NCBI GenBank assembly: GCA_963589005.1
Contig: CAVAJR010000014.1
Location: forward strand, 1-53,805
From: RGIG5612 sp963589005
GTDB lineage: Bacteria > Bacillota > Clostridia > Lachnospirales > Lachnospiraceae
DNA length: 53,805 nucleotides
Reading direction: 5' to 3'
In this document: one piece after another, positions 8,790 through 18,058 of the stretch
Layout of the letters: each line of letters opens with the position of its first letter
Position numbering within the stretch: the stretch's first letter is position 1
Made by a program: the position numbers and the translations under genes
Notes under the pieces: model-generated
Databases searched by the model: none
The model's input: only the letters and a program-made list of their open reading frames with translations
Told to the model about the DNA's origin: nothing

Positions 8790-10229
8790 TTAATATGCCT
8801 TGCCCCAGTATACCATAGTCCGAGCCGGCTTTCCGCAGCATACGCATACATCCGACAGCTTATGCTGTTCAAACGGCATGCAGCGTGATGTTGCAGTGGT
8901 ATCTTCCTTGATCTTCAGCTCACAAGCCTCATCGCCGCACCACATGGCTCTTACAAATCCCGGCTTATTGGCAATTGTGTCCTTGAACTCTTCATATGTT
9001 ACTGCATCATATGTATGTTCATCACGGAATTTAAGTGCACGATCATACATATCATTCTGCATCTGTTCCATAATCTGTGGTATACGCTCTGCAATCTCAT
9101 CGATGGCAACCGTGATCTTCTCTCTCGTATCACGGCGGACAACAACCGCATGGCCTGCCTCAATGTCCTTAGGTCCGATCTCTACGCGGAGCGGAATGCC
9201 CTTGATCTCCTGATCAGAGAACTTCCAGCCTGGGCTCTTCTCAGAATCATCCAGCTGAACGCTGATTCCGGCCTTCTTGATCTTCTCGTAGATCTCATTT
9301 GCCTTATCAAGCACGCCCTCCTTATGCTGGGCAACAGGAATAACCATAACCTGAACAGGAGCAATACGCGGCGGAAGTACAAGACCTGAGTCATCTCCGT
9401 GAACCATGATAAGCGCACCTATCGTACGGGTGCTGAGACCCCATGAAGTCTGATGAACATACTTAATCTTGTTGTCCTTATCCGTAAATGTCATGTCGAA
9501 TGCCCGTGCAAATCCGTCGCCGAAGTTATGGCTCGTGCCTGACTGCAGCGCCTTGCCGTCATGCATCAGGGCTTCGATCGTATATGTGGCTTCTGCTCCG
9601 GCAAATTTTTCCTTATCAGTCTTGCGTCCCTTGATCATTGGGATGGCCAGATACTTCTCACAGAACTGCGCATATACATTAAGCATCTGCTCCGTGCGCT
9701 CCTGAGCTTCTTCGGCTGTGGCATGAACAGTATGTCCCTCCTGCCATAAGAACTCTGATGAACGCAGGAACGGTCTGGTAGTCTTCTCCCAGCGAACTAC
9801 CGAGCACCACTGATTATACAGTTTAGGCAGATCTCTGTAGCTCTGAACAGTATTAGAATAAAGGTCGCAGAACAACGTCTCCGATGTAGGACGAACGATC
9901 AGCCTCTCATCTAGCTGCTCACCACCGCCTATTGTTACGATGGCGCACTCAGGTGCGAACCCTTCCACATGATCCTTCTCTTTCTGCAGGAGACTCTCCG
10001 GAATAAACAGCGGCATATATACATTCTGCACTCCTGTCTCCTTGAACATTGCATCCAGGTTCTTCTGGATATTCTCCCAGATTGCATATCCGTTAGGAAG
10101 GATCATCATACAACCCTTAACGGTTGAATAACGCATAAGCTCTGCCTTTTTTACTACGTCAGTGTACCATTGTGGGAAGTCCTCACTCATTGGAGTGATA
10201 TCCTCTACAAGTTTTTTATCCTTAGCCAT
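8790..10229 (-). CDS. proS: Prolyl-tRNA synthetase, archaeal/eukaryotic-type (short)
   Basis: A 479-residue class II synthetase that charges tRNA-Pro. Motif 2 (VVRWEKTTRPFLRSSEFLWQ, near residues 145-164) and motif 3 (GLSTRTIGALIMVHGDD, near 265-281) are clear. There is no editing insertion, and the C-terminal zinc-binding extension has spaced cysteines (WCGDEACE and VCVCCGK). This is the ProS type common in Clostridia. The ATG follows AGGAGG. Upstream, a 6-bp hairpin CGGTAG/CTACCG (10255-10272) lies in the leader, but no T-box consensus was found, so I see no evidence for tRNA-sensing control. A strong terminator follows. Confidence 0.97.
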   Translation of the reverse strand: MAKDKKLVEDITPMSEDFPQWYTDVVKKAELMRYSTVKGCMMILPNGYAIWENIQKNLDAMFKETGVQNVYMPLFIPESLLQKEKDHVEGFAPECAIVTIGGGEQLDERLIVRPTSETLFCDLYSNTVQSYRDLPKLYNQWCSVVRWEKTTRPFLRSSEFLWQEGHTVHATAEEAQERTEQMLNVYAQFCEKYLAIPMIKGRKTDKEKFAGAEATYTIEALMHDGKALQSGTSHNFGDGFARAFDMTFTDKDNKIKYVHQTSWGLSTRTIGALIMVHGDDSGLVLPPRIAPVQVMVIPVAQHKEGVLDKANEIYEKIKKAGISVQLDDSEKSPGWKFSDQEIKGIPLRVEIGPKDIEAGHAVVVRRDTREKITVAIDEIAERIPQIMEQMQNDMYDRALKFRDEHTYDAVTYEEFKDTIANKPGFVRAMWCGDEACELKIKEDTTATSRCMPFEQHKLSDVCVCCGKPARTMVYWGKAY

Positions 10230-10340
10230 CTCATCCTCCTGATGATTATTTAAGCGGTAGTTCTGTCTACCGTCTCTGAAATGCCGTCAGCTGTTGCCAT
10301 TACAGCATATAACAATATCTAAAATGTCGCCGAAGCAGTG

Positions 10341-10533
10341 TATATGTCGCGCTGTGAACCTCGGCTGCAGTCGCTGTTCGAAAACGCCTGCGCTGATTGT
10401 TTTCTCACAGCGACATGCGCCGTCCCAGCGCGCAAAATATATTCATTCATATACCGTCCAGGCACGCAGAATATATTATTCATTGCCGTCCCAGCGCGCA
10501 GGATACATGTTCACTCATGCGCCGTCCTGGCAC
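10341..10533. repeat. Hairpin repeat element R1 with four tandem arm copies
   Basis: Intergenic between proS and metK. The core is a nested hairpin: GTCGCTG (10370-10376) pairs with CAGCGAC (10408-10414), and inside it GAAAAC (10380-10385) pairs with GTTTTC (10399-10404). The outer arm, consensus GCGCCGTCCCAGCGC, recurs four times at 10417, 10454, 10485 and 10519, spaced 32-36 bases, ending just past the metK stop. The core matches element R4 at 44545-44637. Its outer arm is the reverse complement of the arm seen in R2 and R3. No gene is visible in 10230-10537. Confidence 0.8.
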
Positions 10534-10537
10534 TAAG

Positions 10538-11725
10538 CTACATCAACCCGGCTGCTTTCTTTAATTCATCGACCCTGTCGAGTCTCTCCCATGTATTGTT
10601 CTTGCCTCCCCGACCAAAATGTCCGTAGTTGGTAGTCTTAGAAAATACCGGTTTTCTCAGGTCAAGCATCTTGATTATTCCCGATGGTCTTAAATCAAAA
10701 TGCTCCATAACGATCTCTTCTAACTTTCTGTCGTTTATCTTGCCCGTTCCGAATGTATCAACCATTACAGATGTAGGCTGTGCAACGCCTATTGCATATG
10801 AGAGCTGGATCTCACATCTGTCTGCAAGTCCTGCTGCTACAATATTTTTGGCAATATATCTGGCAGCATATGACGCTGAACGGTCAACCTTGCTGCAGTC
10901 CTTGCCGGAAAATGATCCGCCGCCGTGACGTCCCATTCCGCCATAAGTATCGACAATGATCTTACGTCCTGTAAGTCCTGAATCTCCATGAGGTCCGCCT
11001 ACAATAAACTGTCCAGTAGGGTTAATGAAATATTTAGTCCTGTCATCTACAAGCTCTCTCGGAAGAACCGCATCGAATAATTTCTCCTTAATATCCTTAT
11101 GCAGCTGCTCCTGAGTTACAGTCTCGTCATGCTGAGTAGAGCATACTACTGTATTGACATGAATAGGCTTGCCATTATCATCATATTCCACTGTCACCTG
11201 AGCCTTGCCGTCAGGACGCAGATATTTAAGAACTCCGTCCTTTCTGAGCTTAGTCAGATTATATGTGATCTCATGTGCCAGATATACCGGCAGCGGCATG
11301 TATCCGTCTGTTTCATTGCAAGCAAATCCAAACATAATTCCCTGGTCACCGGCACCCTGATTTTCCTGTGCATTTGCATCATCTCTTGTCTCTAATGCCT
11401 TATCGACGCCCATGGCAATATCAGGTGACTGAGTATCAAGCTTAACCATAACCTCGCAGGTATCAGCATCAATGCCCGTAGCTGCATCCGTATATCCTAT
11501 CTTGCGCAGGGTATTTCTTACAATTGCCTCGTAATCTACCTTGGCAGTTGTGGTTATCTCACCCATTACCAGCACAAAATCCGTAGTTGTGCATACCTCA
11601 CATGCAACTCTGGCATATGGATCCTGTTCCAAAATTGCATCCAGAATTGCATCCGAGCAAGCATCGCAGACCTTGTCAGGATGTCCCTCTGTTACTGATT
11701 CAGATGTAAATAATCGTTTGTTCAT
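10538..11725 (-). CDS. metK: S-adenosylmethionine synthetase
   Basis: A 395-residue cytosolic enzyme making S-adenosylmethionine from methionine and ATP. Clear family motifs are ESVTEGHPDKVCD at the N-terminus, GAGDQGIMFGFA (substrate binding) near 115-126, and GGGSFSGKDCSKVDRSA with the phosphate loop. The start at MNKRLFTSES is chosen because it follows GAGGAAAG and matches family length; the frame is open 16 codons further upstream without support. I looked for a SAM riboswitch in the leader and in the 278 bases up to murA and found none. Transcription appears separate from murA. Confidence 0.96.
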   Translation of the reverse strand: MNKRLFTSESVTEGHPDKVCDACSDAILDAILEQDPYARVACEVCTTTDFVLVMGEITTTAKVDYEAIVRNTLRKIGYTDAATGIDADTCEVMVKLDTQSPDIAMGVDKALETRDDANAQENQGAGDQGIMFGFACNETDGYMPLPVYLAHEITYNLTKLRKDGVLKYLRPDGKAQVTVEYDDNGKPIHVNTVVCSTQHDETVTQEQLHKDIKEKLFDAVLPRELVDDRTKYFINPTGQFIVGGPHGDSGLTGRKIIVDTYGGMGRHGGGSFSGKDCSKVDRSASYAARYIAKNIVAAGLADRCEIQLSYAIGVAQPTSVMVDTFGTGKINDRKLEEIVMEHFDLRPSGIIKMLDLRKPVFSKTTNYGHFGRGGKNNTWERLDRVDELKKAAGLM

Positions 11726-12003
11726 ATTATTCTTTCCTCGAAAATTTTCTTTCTTGCTTCTATTCAGATACAATCTGTTTTTCTCATATTACAGACGAAA
11801 ATTCAGGCAGGTTTCTGCGGCATTCATCTGCAGGATACTGCTTCTAAGAACACAACAAAAACCAACCGGTGCTTCTCCGATTGATCTTTTCTTAAAATAT
11901 TGCCGAATTTTCCTTGCTTTTAGTGCGGCACTGCCATCTATAAGTGCATACTGCCTGATATTTTCAAAATCTTGCCCGCATTTACAGTCCGAGCCGCTTA
12001 AAA

Positions 12004-13314
12004 CTAGCACTCAACACGATCGTTCTCTCGCAGAAATTCTTCAACTCTGCGTGTATCGTCTGTATCTATCTTCTCTATAGTCGCTCCAAGCGATCTTAAT
12101 TTGCCTTCAAAGTCCTCGTATCCCCGCTGGATAAATACGATGCCGTCAACCTGTGTTATGCCGTCAGCGGCAAGTCCCGCAATCGTAAGTGCTGCCCCGG
12201 CTCTCAAGTCCGGCGCATAGATGCTGGCACCCTTCAGCTGTTTTACGCCTGTTATAATGGCTGTATTAGACTGAACCTTGATCCTGGCTCCCATCCTGAT
12301 AAGCTCTGAGGTATACTTAAATCTATTCTCAAATATGCTCTCAAGTACTGTGCTGGTTCCTTCCGCCAGTGCAAGAGCAACGGTCATCTGCGGCTGCATA
12401 TCTGTCGGGAATCCCGGATATGGCAAGGTCTTAACATGCGTAGCGCTAAGCCCCTTATCAACAACTACTCTGACTGCCTCATCATATTCTTCTATATGGC
12501 ATCCGATATCCTCAAGCTTGGCTGTTATTGACTCAAGGTGCCTTGGAATAACATTATTGACTGTAACATCGCCGCCTGTGGCAACGCCTGCCAGCAGGAA
12601 GGTTCCAGCCTCAATCTGATCAGGAACTACTGTATATTCAGTCTTATGCAGAGCAGGCACTCCCTTTATCCTTATTACATCGGTTCCCGCTCCTCTTATA
12701 TTAGCTCCCATGCTGTTAAGCATGTTGGCAAGATCAACTACATGCGGCTCCTTGGCTGAATTCTCGATTATCGTAAGACCCTCTGCCAGAACTGCTGCCA
12801 GCATTACATTGATCGTCGCTCCTACCGATACCATATCGAAATATATATGATTGCCTACCAGCCTGTCAGCCGATGCCTTGATCTGACCATCATCCAGATC
12901 AACCACAGCTCCTAAGGCCTTGAAGCCCTTGATATGCTGGTCTACCGGCCTTGCACCTATAACACAGCCTCCCGGCATCGCAACCTCTGCCTTATGGAAT
13001 CTGCCCAGCAGTGCTCCCAGAAGATAATACGAAGCTCTTATTTTACCTATATATTCATAATTGAGGCTGCAGGAATTAACCGTAGCCCCACTTATCTTCA
13101 CTTTATGTCTGTCTATCCTCTCAACTTGTGCGCCAATCTGCGATATAGCCTCCAGCATGAGATTTATATCGCTTACATCCGGCAGGTTCGATATTATTAC
13201 CGGCTCGGACGTCATTATTGCCGCAGGAATCAGCGCCAGCGCAGCATTTTTAGCTCCGCAAATGTCGACAACTCCATTGAGCGGTTTTCCACCTTTTATG
13301 AAATATTGTTCCAT
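12004..13314 (-). CDS. murA: UDP-N-acetylglucosamine 1-carboxyvinyltransferase
   Basis: A 436-residue enzyme for the first committed step of peptidoglycan precursor synthesis, transferring enolpyruvate from PEP to UDP-GlcNAc; target of fosfomycin. The N-terminal substrate loop GAKNAAL has the conserved Lys-Asn. The catalytic loop GGCVIGARPVDQH keeps the active-site Cys, so fosfomycin sensitivity would be expected. Length is typical. The ATG follows GGGGATAGT. Firmicutes often carry two murA copies; which paralogue this is cannot be settled here. The 278 bases between its end and metK hold no gene I can support. Confidence 0.95.
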   Translation of the reverse strand: MEQYFIKGGKPLNGVVDICGAKNAALALIPAAIMTSEPVIISNLPDVSDINLMLEAISQIGAQVERIDRHKVKISGATVNSCSLNYEYIGKIRASYYLLGALLGRFHKAEVAMPGGCVIGARPVDQHIKGFKALGAVVDLDDGQIKASADRLVGNHIYFDMVSVGATINVMLAAVLAEGLTIIENSAKEPHVVDLANMLNSMGANIRGAGTDVIRIKGVPALHKTEYTVVPDQIEAGTFLLAGVATGGDVTVNNVIPRHLESITAKLEDIGCHIEEYDEAVRVVVDKGLSATHVKTLPYPGFPTDMQPQMTVALALAEGTSTVLESIFENRFKYTSELIRMGARIKVQSNTAIITGVKQLKGASIYAPDLRAGAALTIAGLAADGITQVDGIVFIQRGYEDFEGKLRSLGATIEKIDTDDTRRVEEFLRENDRVEC

Positions 13315-13387
13315 ACTATCCCCATAGTTACTTTTTCAACCGTCGCATTATAGCATATGGCAATATGTAACACAAATACTTTTATCC

Positions 13388-13606
13388 GCGGCTATGGACG
13401 GCGGCTACTGCGATTTGCAGCGTGCTTATACAAACTCACCAAGTGCCGGGACGGCGCAGCCACTGTTTAAATGCTCAACAAAAGGTGGAATTGCTACGCT
13501 ACTTGCGTGCTCCCGCAATTCCGACGACCTTCGCACTCCGGACTACCGTCCTACTTGCTCATGCCGTCTAGCCCGTCCAATGGCAACCGCCGCCTATAGC
13601 CTACAT
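13388..13606. repeat. Hairpin repeat element R2
   Basis: Intergenic between the murA start and the end of the next leftward gene. A perfect inner stem GGAATTGC (13487-13494) pairs with GCAATTCC (13515-13522). The left flank holds the shared arm GTGCCGGGACGGCGCA (13443-13458). The outer ends are also roughly inverted (GGCTAT..CGGCGG near 13390, CCGCCGCCTATAGCC near 13588-13602). A 13-base word GAATTGCTACGCT and the segment GCAATTC.GACGAC are shared with R3 near 27430-27473. No coding potential seen. Confidence 0.75.
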
Positions 13607-13612
13607 AATGCG

Positions 13613-14410
13613 TTACTGGTTATAGATCGGTATTTCATAACCGTGTGTTCCTATATAATGTCCGTCTGAATCAAATTCTGCATCTGATGTATATGAAAAT
13701 ACCTTTAGCTTAAAATTACTGATCTCGCTTGACTGCGGTGTAGGTCTCAGCTTGATGGATGTCATAAGAGTATCTGCCTGCATATCTGCCTGTGTCAGAT
13801 GGATATATGTTCCGGTCTGACCTATGTCACAATAAACCCAGACACCCATGTATCCTGTAACCACGTCATTTGCTGCATCGCCCATAAACAGATCAGGATT
13901 GTCTGATATATCTGCGGGCTTTAGTATCGTATATATCTTGTGCTCACCGCCTACATCGAAGCTCAGTTCATATCCTATCTTATATGTTACATCCGTATCC
14001 ACCGCATTCCAATAATCTGAATGAAGTGTATAATAATCACTATAATATATAGTATCCTCGGTGGAATTAATTGCCTCGAAGCTGGCTATATCCTCATCCA
14101 CCGACCAAACGCTGCTGTATTCGGTAACCAGGTTCATCTGTCCGTCTGAGCCTATATACAGCCTTACTTCCTTCTCGTTCGGAAGATCTACTACAGTCGC
14201 CTCAGCCGTCGTAGTTTCAGTCTCCTCCTCGGCAGCGGCGGTGGTAACTCCTTCTATAACCTCTGTTGCCTTCTGCGCTATAACAGTCTGTCCCATCTGA
14301 GATTCCTCCTTAACAGGCTTATTAGTAATAGCAAGAACTATTATAATAATTATCAGGATTATCAATATTATGGATAGAAAAACTATCGCCTTTCTAGTTG
14401 ATCTTTTCAT
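13613..14410 (-). CDS. Membrane-anchored extracytoplasmic protein of unknown function
   Basis: A 265-residue protein I do not recognise. Residues 1-6 are basic and residues 8-28 form a very hydrophobic Ile/Leu-rich anchor without a clear cleavage site. Residues 35-75 are a Thr/Glu/Ala-rich linker. The rest (about 80-265) is a beta-rich domain with many Tyr, Asp and Ser, no cysteine pairs and no known motif. The ATG follows AAAGGAAC. The start overlaps the end of the Sel1-repeat gene by 17 bases, so the two are co-translated and probably act together, the upstream product inside the cell and this one outside. Confidence 0.7.
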   Translation of the reverse strand: MKRSTRKAIVFLSIILIILIIIIIVLAITNKPVKEESQMGQTVIAQKATEVIEGVTTAAAEEETETTTAEATVVDLPNEKEVRLYIGSDGQMNLVTEYSSVWSVDEDIASFEAINSTEDTIYYSDYYTLHSDYWNAVDTDVTYKIGYELSFDVGGEHKIYTILKPADISDNPDLFMGDAANDVVTGYMGVWVYCDIGQTGTYIHLTQADMQADTLMTSIKLRPTPQSSEISNFKLKVFSYTSDAEFDSDGHYIGTHGYEIPIYNQ

Positions 14411-16223
14411 TTGCAGTTCCTTTCTGCGCTGTTATATGCTGCTTTTTCTCATTTGTTATGTCAATCACAAACCATTTGGCTTCAACTGCTGCTATGCATT
14501 CGCCGCCTGAATAGAATTCAAGAGCGTCTGTTTTCTCATTTTTAGCAAATCCGTCCGACAGGAAGGTATCCCCGTCCTCCGGTACCTTAACAACTCCCAC
14601 GCCCTCCAGCCTGAAACTGATTTCCGACATAAGGTTCACATATGAAAGCTCCGGAAGCGACACCAGTACCTGTGACTCGATGCCCGGGATCAATTTGAAT
14701 CTGCTGAGTGTAAGATAGTATGATGGGCCCTTCTTGGTTATGCTCACCTTTACAGGAAAATGGTCATCGTAAAAATGGCTGATATACAGTGGAAAATCCG
14801 CCTTCAGCACACTTCTGTTAATATCCAGCTTGAATTCTTCTCTTACTCTCCTGATGGCATCCGAGATCTTAACCAGTACAACATCATCTCCGAAATATTG
14901 CCCTGCTTCCATGCGTTTTTTGATAGCGAAATCCGCCTCCAGATAGAACTTGTACGCATCCCTTGCGCCCATGCCGAATATAAGCTTTTCCAGACAGATA
15001 TTGCCCATACGCAATGCATAGTCAGCAAACTTGTTACTATATTCGCCGTCGCAGAATCTGTCGAAGGTATCCTTGTATCCATCAACGATAAGATTAATCC
15101 CCATGTCAATATTCTTCTGGGTACCCATGCCATGTATCAGCATATCTCCGCATTTGTATATTGACTCATCGATTCCTGCCAGCGCTCCGTACGAGAAGTA
15201 TCTAAAGGCCTTCTCATAATCAGGGCCGTTCTTGCCGACTCTTCCGTAGTAGTATATATATCCCAGTGAATTTGCCGCAAAGGGATCCGCATTCTTCTCG
15301 TATAATTTAAGCAGGTATTTTTCAGCCTGTTTGAAGCTCTGTCTGTATACCGAATTCCCGATATAATATCCCCATGCCAGGATCTTCATGGCCTGTGCAT
15401 CGCCCAGTGCATACAGATCCTTTACAAATTCCTTGTATTTCTTCTTTACTGCTGCAGGCGCCTTGCATATATCCATGTCCTCCTCGAACATATTGATGAT
15501 ATGCCTCTTCTGTGACACGGAGAATATCCACTCATCCTTAGGCAGTTCCTTGTTATATTCGTAGGTTCTGACCCGGCTGGATATGTCCTCGCATACTGCC
15601 TTGTAAGCCGTCTCCTCGATGCCTGTACCCAGGAATCCGTCATTCCAGTTAGGCTCGTCCTCGAACTTGACAATATATTTCTCGGTATCCTCTCTGGTGA
15701 CAAATCGATCCTCTAACTTCCAGTATAGCCCCTCTGACAGTGAATATACCGTTGAAAATAATTCGTCCTCCGTCTCCGGTGCGTCAGAGAACACGCCTTC
15801 CTTGTATCGTTCCTTTATCTGCAGCTTGTCATAGAAGACATTTTGGATCAGCCAGAACCACTCCTTAAACCTGTTAAGGCAGTCACGGTATTCATTGATG
15901 GCCCGCAGTGCCTCGGCTATGTCCTCAGGGCGCAGCCGGTAGTGCTCTTCTGCCCTGATATTAAACATCGGGAATACTTTATCGGCAACCTCTCTGTATT
16001 GTATCTCGGCACGGGCAAATCTTCTTAACCCTTCTGTATCCAGCCGCATCGGTTCGATCAGCGTGATGCCGGACTCGACAATATCAAGCATTGCCTGCGG
16101 TTCATTCTTGCTGTTATATGGCAGCACCTTATAGGATCCGTCCACATTAACAGCTGCAACAGATCCGTATCCTCCCATATATTCTCCGTATTTAATTTTT
16201 ACCCAATCACCAGTTTGATACAT
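14394..16223 (-). CDS. Sel1-repeat (TPR-like) protein with KOW-like N-terminus
   Basis: About 609 residues from the MYQTGDWVKI start. Residues 1-50 resemble a small KOW/SH3-like fold (GDWVKIKYGEYMGGYGSVAAV). A central region around 270-400 has Sel1-like helical repeats (LGDAQAMKILAWGYYIGN, AANSLGYIYYYGRVGKN, GIDESIYKCGDMLIHGMGTQ) typical of protein-binding scaffolds. The C-terminal 170 residues form a predicted beta-rich part without a known motif. No signal peptide or membrane segment. The frame is open 20 codons further upstream, but that stretch (Cys/Arg-rich) looks unlike a protein start; neither start has a strong ribosome site. Function unknown; coupled to the membrane-anchored gene downstream. 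Confidence 0.7.
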   Translation of the reverse strand: MYQTGDWVKIKYGEYMGGYGSVAAVNVDGSYKVLPYNSKNEPQAMLDIVESGITLIEPMRLDTEGLRRFARAEIQYREVADKVFPMFNIRAEEHYRLRPEDIAEALRAINEYRDCLNRFKEWFWLIQNVFYDKLQIKERYKEGVFSDAPETEDELFSTVYSLSEGLYWKLEDRFVTREDTEKYIVKFEDEPNWNDGFLGTGIEETAYKAVCEDISSRVRTYEYNKELPKDEWIFSVSQKRHIINMFEEDMDICKAPAAVKKKYKEFVKDLYALGDAQAMKILAWGYYIGNSVYRQSFKQAEKYLLKLYEKNADPFAANSLGYIYYYGRVGKNGPDYEKAFRYFSYGALAGIDESIYKCGDMLIHGMGTQKNIDMGINLIVDGYKDTFDRFCDGEYSNKFADYALRMGNICLEKLIFGMGARDAYKFYLEADFAIKKRMEAGQYFGDDVVLVKISDAIRRVREEFKLDINRSVLKADFPLYISHFYDDHFPVKVSITKKGPSYYLTLSRFKLIPGIESQVLVSLPELSYVNLMSEISFRLEGVGVVKVPEDGDTFLSDGFAKNEKTDALEFYSGGECIAAVEAKWFVIDITNEKKQHITAQKGTANEKIN

Positions 16224-16404
16224 ATTTATCTTAAAAGTTCTCGCCAGGCGCCATGATTTTTGTTTTCTGCCATAACAGCACATATACCGTGAGGTTACTG
16301 TTTCACACAGTTTCAGGCATCAGCTGCATATACAGGCAAATTGTTCGAGGCTCATGATATGCGGCATCAATATATTCACATGTGAGCCGAAATATCATAA
16401 GTAA

Positions 16405-16893
16405 TTACAGATCAAGGACTACCTGCCTGCCGCTCTTTTCGTATTGCTTATATTCAACTCCCGCTGCGTCAAGCATTCTTTTAGATGCAACTACGCCGGG
16501 GGTATCAGCGTATTTATCGCTGTCATATATAAGAGTCTTTATTCCGGCCTGAATAATGGCCTTGGCACATTCATTGCATGGAAACAGCGTAACATACAGC
16601 TTCGTTCCCTCCAGGCTGCCGCCTCTGTAATTAAGGATTGCATTCAGCTCGCTGTGCGTTGTATACAGATATTTGTTATGATCCGGAGTCTGATCCGTCT
16701 TCTCCCATGGGAATTCATCATCCGAGCATCCGATAGGAAAGCCATTATATCCCATAGACAATATCTTATTATTCCGGCTTACGATGCATGCGCCAACCTG
16801 GGTAGACGGATCCTTAGATCTAAGAGCCGACAAATGGGCAACACCCATAAAATATTCATCCCAATTAATATAATCCATTCTCTTATTGCTCAT
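16405..16893 (-). CDS. dCMP deaminase (ComEB-like)
   Basis: A 162-residue zinc-dependent deaminase converting dCMP to dUMP for thymidylate synthesis. The zinc and catalytic motifs are HSELNAI (His and proton-shuttling Glu, near residue 84) and PCNECAKAI (two zinc Cys, near 110). STQVGACIV near the N-terminus is typical of the deoxycytidylate deaminase family. Length fits. The ATG follows AGGAG. Upstream is a 120-base gap with a 6-bp GGCTCA/TGAGCC hairpin (16349-16388). Riboflavin or tRNA deaminases are unlikely by length and motif spacing. Confidence 0.92.
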   Translation of the reverse strand: MSNKRMDYINWDEYFMGVAHLSALRSKDPSTQVGACIVSRNNKILSMGYNGFPIGCSDDEFPWEKTDQTPDHNKYLYTTHSELNAILNYRGGSLEGTKLYVTLFPCNECAKAIIQAGIKTLIYDSDKYADTPGVVASKRMLDAAGVEYKQYEKSGRQVVLDL

Positions 16894-16928
16894 TTTGATT
16901 TTCTCCTGTTATTTTGCAAACGATGTAC

Positions 16929-17357
16929 TTAGTTCTCCAGCTTAGATATTCTTCTGATATGCTTCTCCTCTGCAGAAAATGGCGTATCAAGGAAGATATC
17001 CAATAATTTCTCTGCCTTAGCATAGTCTACGACGCGTGCACCCAGGCATAATACGTTTGCATCATTATGGCTTCTGGTTGCCTCTGCCGAGAATTCATCA
17101 CTTAATACGGCTGCTCGGATTCCCTTGACTTTATTAGCTGCCATGCTCATGCCTATCCCGGTACCGCATACTAAGAGTCCCTGCTCAGCCTCGCCGCCGG
17201 CAACTGCATTTGCCACCTGCTTAGCATAATCCGGATAATCGCAGGATGCCTCACTGTATGTTCCGTAATCCTTAACTTCATATCCTCTGTTCCTCAAATG
17301 TTCTATCAGCTGATTCTTCAGCTCGTAACCTGCATGGTCACTTCCTACTGCTATCAT
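16929..17357 (-). CDS. rpiB: Ribose-5-phosphate isomerase B
   Basis: A 142-residue RpiB/LacAB-family isomerase interconverting ribose 5-phosphate and ribulose 5-phosphate in the pentose phosphate pathway. Motifs are GSDHAGYELK at the N-terminus, then CGTGIGMSMAANK with the catalytic Cys, and RSHNDANVLCLGAR. Length is standard. The ATG follows AAGGATACATAG. Together with the LMW-PTP-like gene and tsaC, it reproduces the ywlC-ywlE-ywlF order known from Bacillus, spaced here by 100-170 bases. Allose-6-phosphate isomerase is a related alternative. Confidence 0.94.
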   Translation of the reverse strand: MIAVGSDHAGYELKNQLIEHLRNRGYEVKDYGTYSEASCDYPDYAKQVANAVAGGEAEQGLLVCGTGIGMSMAANKVKGIRAAVLSDEFSAEATRSHNDANVLCLGARVVDYAKAEKLLDIFLDTPFSAEEKHIRRISKLEN

Positions 17358-17524
17358 CTATGTATCCTTTCTGCCAATATAACGGCATAAATATTATTTA
17401 AAATTACTGTCAGCCAATTGGCCTATGTCTTGTTCCGGCTGTAACATGCCGGAACGATGCATGCACTTTATCATTATCCTCATGCCGAGGTTCACGGCAT
17501 TCATATACTGCTCTTGTCTGTATG

Positions 17525-17992
17525 TCACAGAGTTTCATCCCTGTCTGTAAGTTTATCAATAAGTCGGTCCGTAACTCTGTCCACAACAGCACAAACTGCT
17601 TCGTACTCTTCTATACGCCCTCCTACCGGCAGCTTGATATCTCCGGCCTCGCCTACAAATTCCCGCAGCATATATACATTAACTGCATTAGGAAATCTCT
17701 CATATATATTCTGCTTGCTGGCTGCATCGAAGGTAAGTATCAGCGTGTCATCTGCAAATTCATTGCCTGTAAGAGCCGCTGCTCTGTATCCTGACAGCGT
17801 CGTTCCCTTTCTTCTTGCAAGCTCCTGAATCTTCTGGTTGGCAGGCTCCGGAAAGAGCACAACATTACCCCTGGAATAAACTTCAAATCCCCATATACCC
17901 TGAGTCTGCAGCTTCTGCACCAGCATCACCTCAGCATACGGGCTCAGCCCTGTTCCGTCTTCTTCTAAAAAAATAATGGTTCTAAATCTCAT
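17525..17992 (-). CDS. LMW protein-tyrosine/arginine phosphatase-like protein lacking the catalytic Cys
   Basis: A 155-residue protein in the position where relatives encode YwlE, a protein-arginine phosphatase. The fold can be followed: the segment before PYAE aligns with the P-loop of the family (C-x5-R-S), the SRG and LSGYRAAAL segments match, and the DIKLPVGG stretch aligns with the general-acid Asp region (usually DPxGG). The P-loop itself reads LEEDGTGLSPYAE, so the nucleophilic Cys is Glu and the phosphate-binding Arg is Leu. It should therefore not be an active phosphatase; it may bind a partner. No strong ribosome site precedes the ATG. The frame is open and of full length, so this is not simple decay. 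Confidence 0.72.
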   Translation of the reverse strand: MRFRTIIFLEEDGTGLSPYAEVMLVQKLQTQGIWGFEVYSRGNVVLFPEPANQKIQELARRKGTTLSGYRAAALTGNEFADDTLILTFDAASKQNIYERFPNAVNVYMLREFVGEAGDIKLPVGGRIEEYEAVCAVVDRVTDRLIDKLTDRDETL

Positions 17993-18058
17993 ATTATATG
18001 TTTTAAATCTTCATACTCATATATGTGCAGGACGCCCCGGTAATTATTTAAAATATTC

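Noticed and set aside
10230..10340. T-box leader upstream of proS
   Set aside because: No T-box consensus and no terminator/antiterminator pair; only a 6-bp hairpin.
10341..10533. CRISPR-like array from the spaced arm copies
   Set aside because: Copies are degenerate and the 32-36 base period includes related sequence, not unique spacers; they belong to the hairpin repeat family.
11726..12003. SAM riboswitch upstream of metK
   Set aside because: The SAM-I core sequence and its stems were looked for and not seen.
11789..12010. 73-codon frame between murA and metK
   Set aside because: GTG start inside the murA end, no ribosome site, no recognisable family; treated as chance.
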